Below, in pieces: positions 6,286-7,479 of a stretch of DNA of 7,479 nt. The stretch is from CAYXXZ01 sp050175615. GTDB lineage: Bacteria; Pseudomonadota; Gammaproteobacteria; Pseudomonadales; Porticoccaceae. Positions within the stretch are counted from its first letter, which is position 1. The number at the start of each line of letters is the position of its first letter. A program made the position numbers and the translations under genes. Below the pieces are notes generated by a model, which did not search any database, was not told the DNA's origin, and worked only from the letters and a program-made list of their open reading frames with translations. The stretch is taken from assembly GCA_050175615.1 (NCBI GenBank), contig JBFXIU010000165.1, forward strand, positions 1 to 7,479. Direction: 5' to 3'.

Positions 6286-6356
6286 TGTCATTCCCGCGTA
6301 GGCGGGAATCTATTCTTTGTTGATTTTTCTGGACTCCCGCTTGCGCGGGAGTGACG
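6286..6356. repeat. REP-like palindrome pair (TCATTCCCGC type)
   Basis: There are two GC-rich hairpins. ATTCCCGC and GCGGGAAT (6290-6297 and 6302-6309) pair over a GTAG loop. ACTCCCGC and GCGGGAGT (6333-6340 and 6345-6352) pair over a TTGC loop. The outer ends GTCATTCCCGC and, on the other strand, CGTCACTCCCGC form imperfect terminal inverted repeats, so the 71-bp unit is a head-to-head REP doublet. Elements of this sequence type recur at many intergenic sites in beta- and gammaproteobacteria and are mobilised by REP-associated tyrosine transposases. None is encoded here, so the copy is non-autonomous. It could also affect transcript stability between the two divergent genes. Confidence 0.85.
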
Positions 6357-6425
6357 AAAAGACAATGAATCAGAGCCTTCTTAATAAAGATATCCAGTAA
6401 TATCCCAAGAACGAGAGAGCGATCC

Positions 6426-7479
6426 ATGGCAATAAACTGGAATACCTATGAGCCGGGAAATTTTTACGATGAAATTATCAGCTCACCGGGCAATCCCCGC
6501 CTGCCGGCGCGGCGGCTGGTTTCCCACTTAAAATCTCTGTCTGACGACGAGGTGCTGGAGCGCCGCAACAGCGCCGATGTCACTATCAAGAAAATGGGTA
6601 TTACCTTTACGGTGTACTCGGAAGAGGGCAATATCGACCGCTCCTGGCCGTTTGACATAATTCCCCGCACCATTTCCCTCAAGCAGTGGCAGGCAACTGC
6701 TGAAGGTCTGGAGCAGCGCCTGCGTGCACTCAACCTGTTCATCGGCGATCTGTACCACGACCAGAAAATTATCAAGGATGGCGTGCTGCCAGCCTATATT
6801 CTCGAAAATTCAAAAAACTTTCGCCCCGAGTGTGTGGGGATCTCGCCCCCTCTTGGGGTGTGGGCGCATATTTGCGGCACTGATTTGGTGCGCGACAAGG
6901 ATGGCCAGTTTTATGTGCTCGAGGATAATTTGCGGGTGCCCTCCGGTGTTTCTTACATGCTGGAAAACCGTTCCATTACCAAAAGAGTGCTGCCGGATCT
7001 GTTTGATTCGGAAAAAATCCTGCCCATCGACGATTACCCCGCCCATCTTCTTGAAGCATTGACAGCGCTCTCTCCTCGGGATATCAGCCGACCATCGGTG
7101 GTGGTGCTGACGCCGGGTATTTTTAATTCCGCCTATTTTGAACACGCCTTCCTAGCCCAGAGAATGGGGGCTGAATTGGTGGAGGGCAGCGACCTGGTGG
7201 TTGCCAGTGACGACTGTGTGTATATGAAAACCGTGGATGGTCTCGAACGGGTGGATGTCATCTACCGCCGTATCGACGATTTGTTTATCGACCCCGAGGT
7301 GTTTTACAAAGAATCGGTTCTGGGGGTGCCGGGGCTGATGCGCGCCTGGCAGAAGGGCAATGTGGCGCTGGCCAACGCGCCGGGCGCCGGGGTTGCCGAT
7401 GACAAGGTGGTCTATGCCTTTGTGCCGCAGATTATTAAATACTATCTCGGCGAGGAGCCGAAAATTCCCAATGTGGAAA
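6426..7479 (+). CDS. Circularly permuted type 2 ATP-grasp protein, 3' truncated by window
   Basis: The ATG at 6426 opens a frame of 351 codons that runs off the right edge; the family is usually about 470-490 residues, so roughly the last quarter is missing. Diagnostic segments are HICGTDLVRDKDGQFYVLED (148-167), NLRVPSGVSYMLENR (168-182), VVLTPGIFNSAYFEHAFLAQ (226-245), VDVIYRRIDDLFIDP (276-290), VPGLMRAWQKGNVALANAPG (301-320) and GVADDKVVYAFVPQIIKYYL (322-341). These identify the COG2308 circularly permuted ATP-grasp family (DUF404/DUF407). ATP-grasp enzymes join a carboxylate to an amine or thiol using ATP, but the substrate of this subfamily is not established. In many genomes it is followed by an alpha-E domain protein and a transglutaminase-like protease, which would lie beyond the window. 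The upstream GAGAGAG (6413-6419) is a modest Shine-Dalgarno site. The product is probably cytoplasmic, as no signal peptide is seen. Confidence 0.93.
   Translation, partial: MAINWNTYEPGNFYDEIISSPGNPRLPARRLVSHLKSLSDDEVLERRNSADVTIKKMGITFTVYSEEGNIDRSWPFDIIPRTISLKQWQATAEGLEQRLRALNLFIGDLYHDQKIIKDGVLPAYILENSKNFRPECVGISPPLGVWAHICGTDLVRDKDGQFYVLEDNLRVPSGVSYMLENRSITKRVLPDLFDSEKILPIDDYPAHLLEALTALSPRDISRPSVVVLTPGIFNSAYFEHAFLAQRMGAELVEGSDLVVASDDCVYMKTVDGLERVDVIYRRIDDLFIDPEVFYKESVLGVPGLMRAWQKGNVALANAPGAGVADDKVVYAFVPQIIKYYLGEEPKIPNVE

Larger units (their letters stand above)
5936..6425. other. Divergent intergenic region, 490 bp
   Basis: This gap separates the divergently transcribed nfeD and ATP-grasp genes, so both promoters should lie in it. 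I find no convincing paired -35/-10 hexamers. The best hint on the plus strand is TAATAT at 6398-6403, 22 bases before the ATP-grasp start, without a good -35. The right part holds the REP-like double hairpin (6286-6356). A 68-codon open frame on the minus strand (6245-6039) shows no recognisable motif or ribosome-binding site and is not called as a gene. Confidence 0.6.

Noticed and set aside
6242..6427. Minus-strand frame containing VTPAQAGVQ and SRLRGND
   Set aside because: These peptides are the translation of the REP-like palindromes, a familiar spurious annotation.
6464..6775. Minus-strand open frames opposite the ATP-grasp gene
   Set aside because: They are antisense shadows of a clearly conserved plus-strand coding region.

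Overview
The window comes from a bacterial chromosome of moderate GC content, most likely a gammaproteobacterium. The evidence is a YqaA-family membrane protein, an nfeD-slipin operon, a circularly permuted ATP-grasp gene, REP-like palindromes of the TCATTCCCGC type, and CRISPR repeats of the I-E and I-F classes. The species cannot be named from the sequence.

Layout. Positions 1-2738 are a long type I-E-like CRISPR array with 40 visible repeats of 29 nt. Of the normal spacers, 34 are 32 nt and 3 are 33 nt. The array starts before the left edge, so its leader, and any cas genes beyond it, are out of view. Two intervals are abnormal. One is 87 nt and hides a decayed repeat in the expected phase (1614-1643). 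The other is a 280-nt insert (2308-2587) that reads like a slice of a compact phage or mobile-element operon: a C-x2-C-x2-C-x3-C tail, a 25-codon Cys-rich micro-ORF with a Shine-Dalgarno site, and the beginning of a third ORF cut off by the next repeat.

Just past the last I-E repeat is a two-repeat degenerate type I-F mini-array (2767-2854, 28-nt repeats, 32-nt spacer). Two bases after it begins a frameshifted remnant of a phage-type KilA-N domain gene (about 2856-3048). The right flank of the array is therefore a scar zone where two CRISPR classes and phage-derived DNA meet.

From 3217 the sequence is ordinary chromosome. A plus-strand yqaA-like gene (3217-3654) converges on a minus-strand two-gene operon, nfeD-type membrane serine protease (5935 to 4538) followed by slipin (4541 to 3792), coupled through an ATGA overlap. 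This is the known protease and stomatin-like partner pair acting at the membrane. A 490-bp divergent intergenic region (5936-6425) carries a REP-like double hairpin. The window ends inside a plus-strand circularly permuted ATP-grasp gene (6426 onward). No cas gene, tRNA, rRNA or intact transposase was found.
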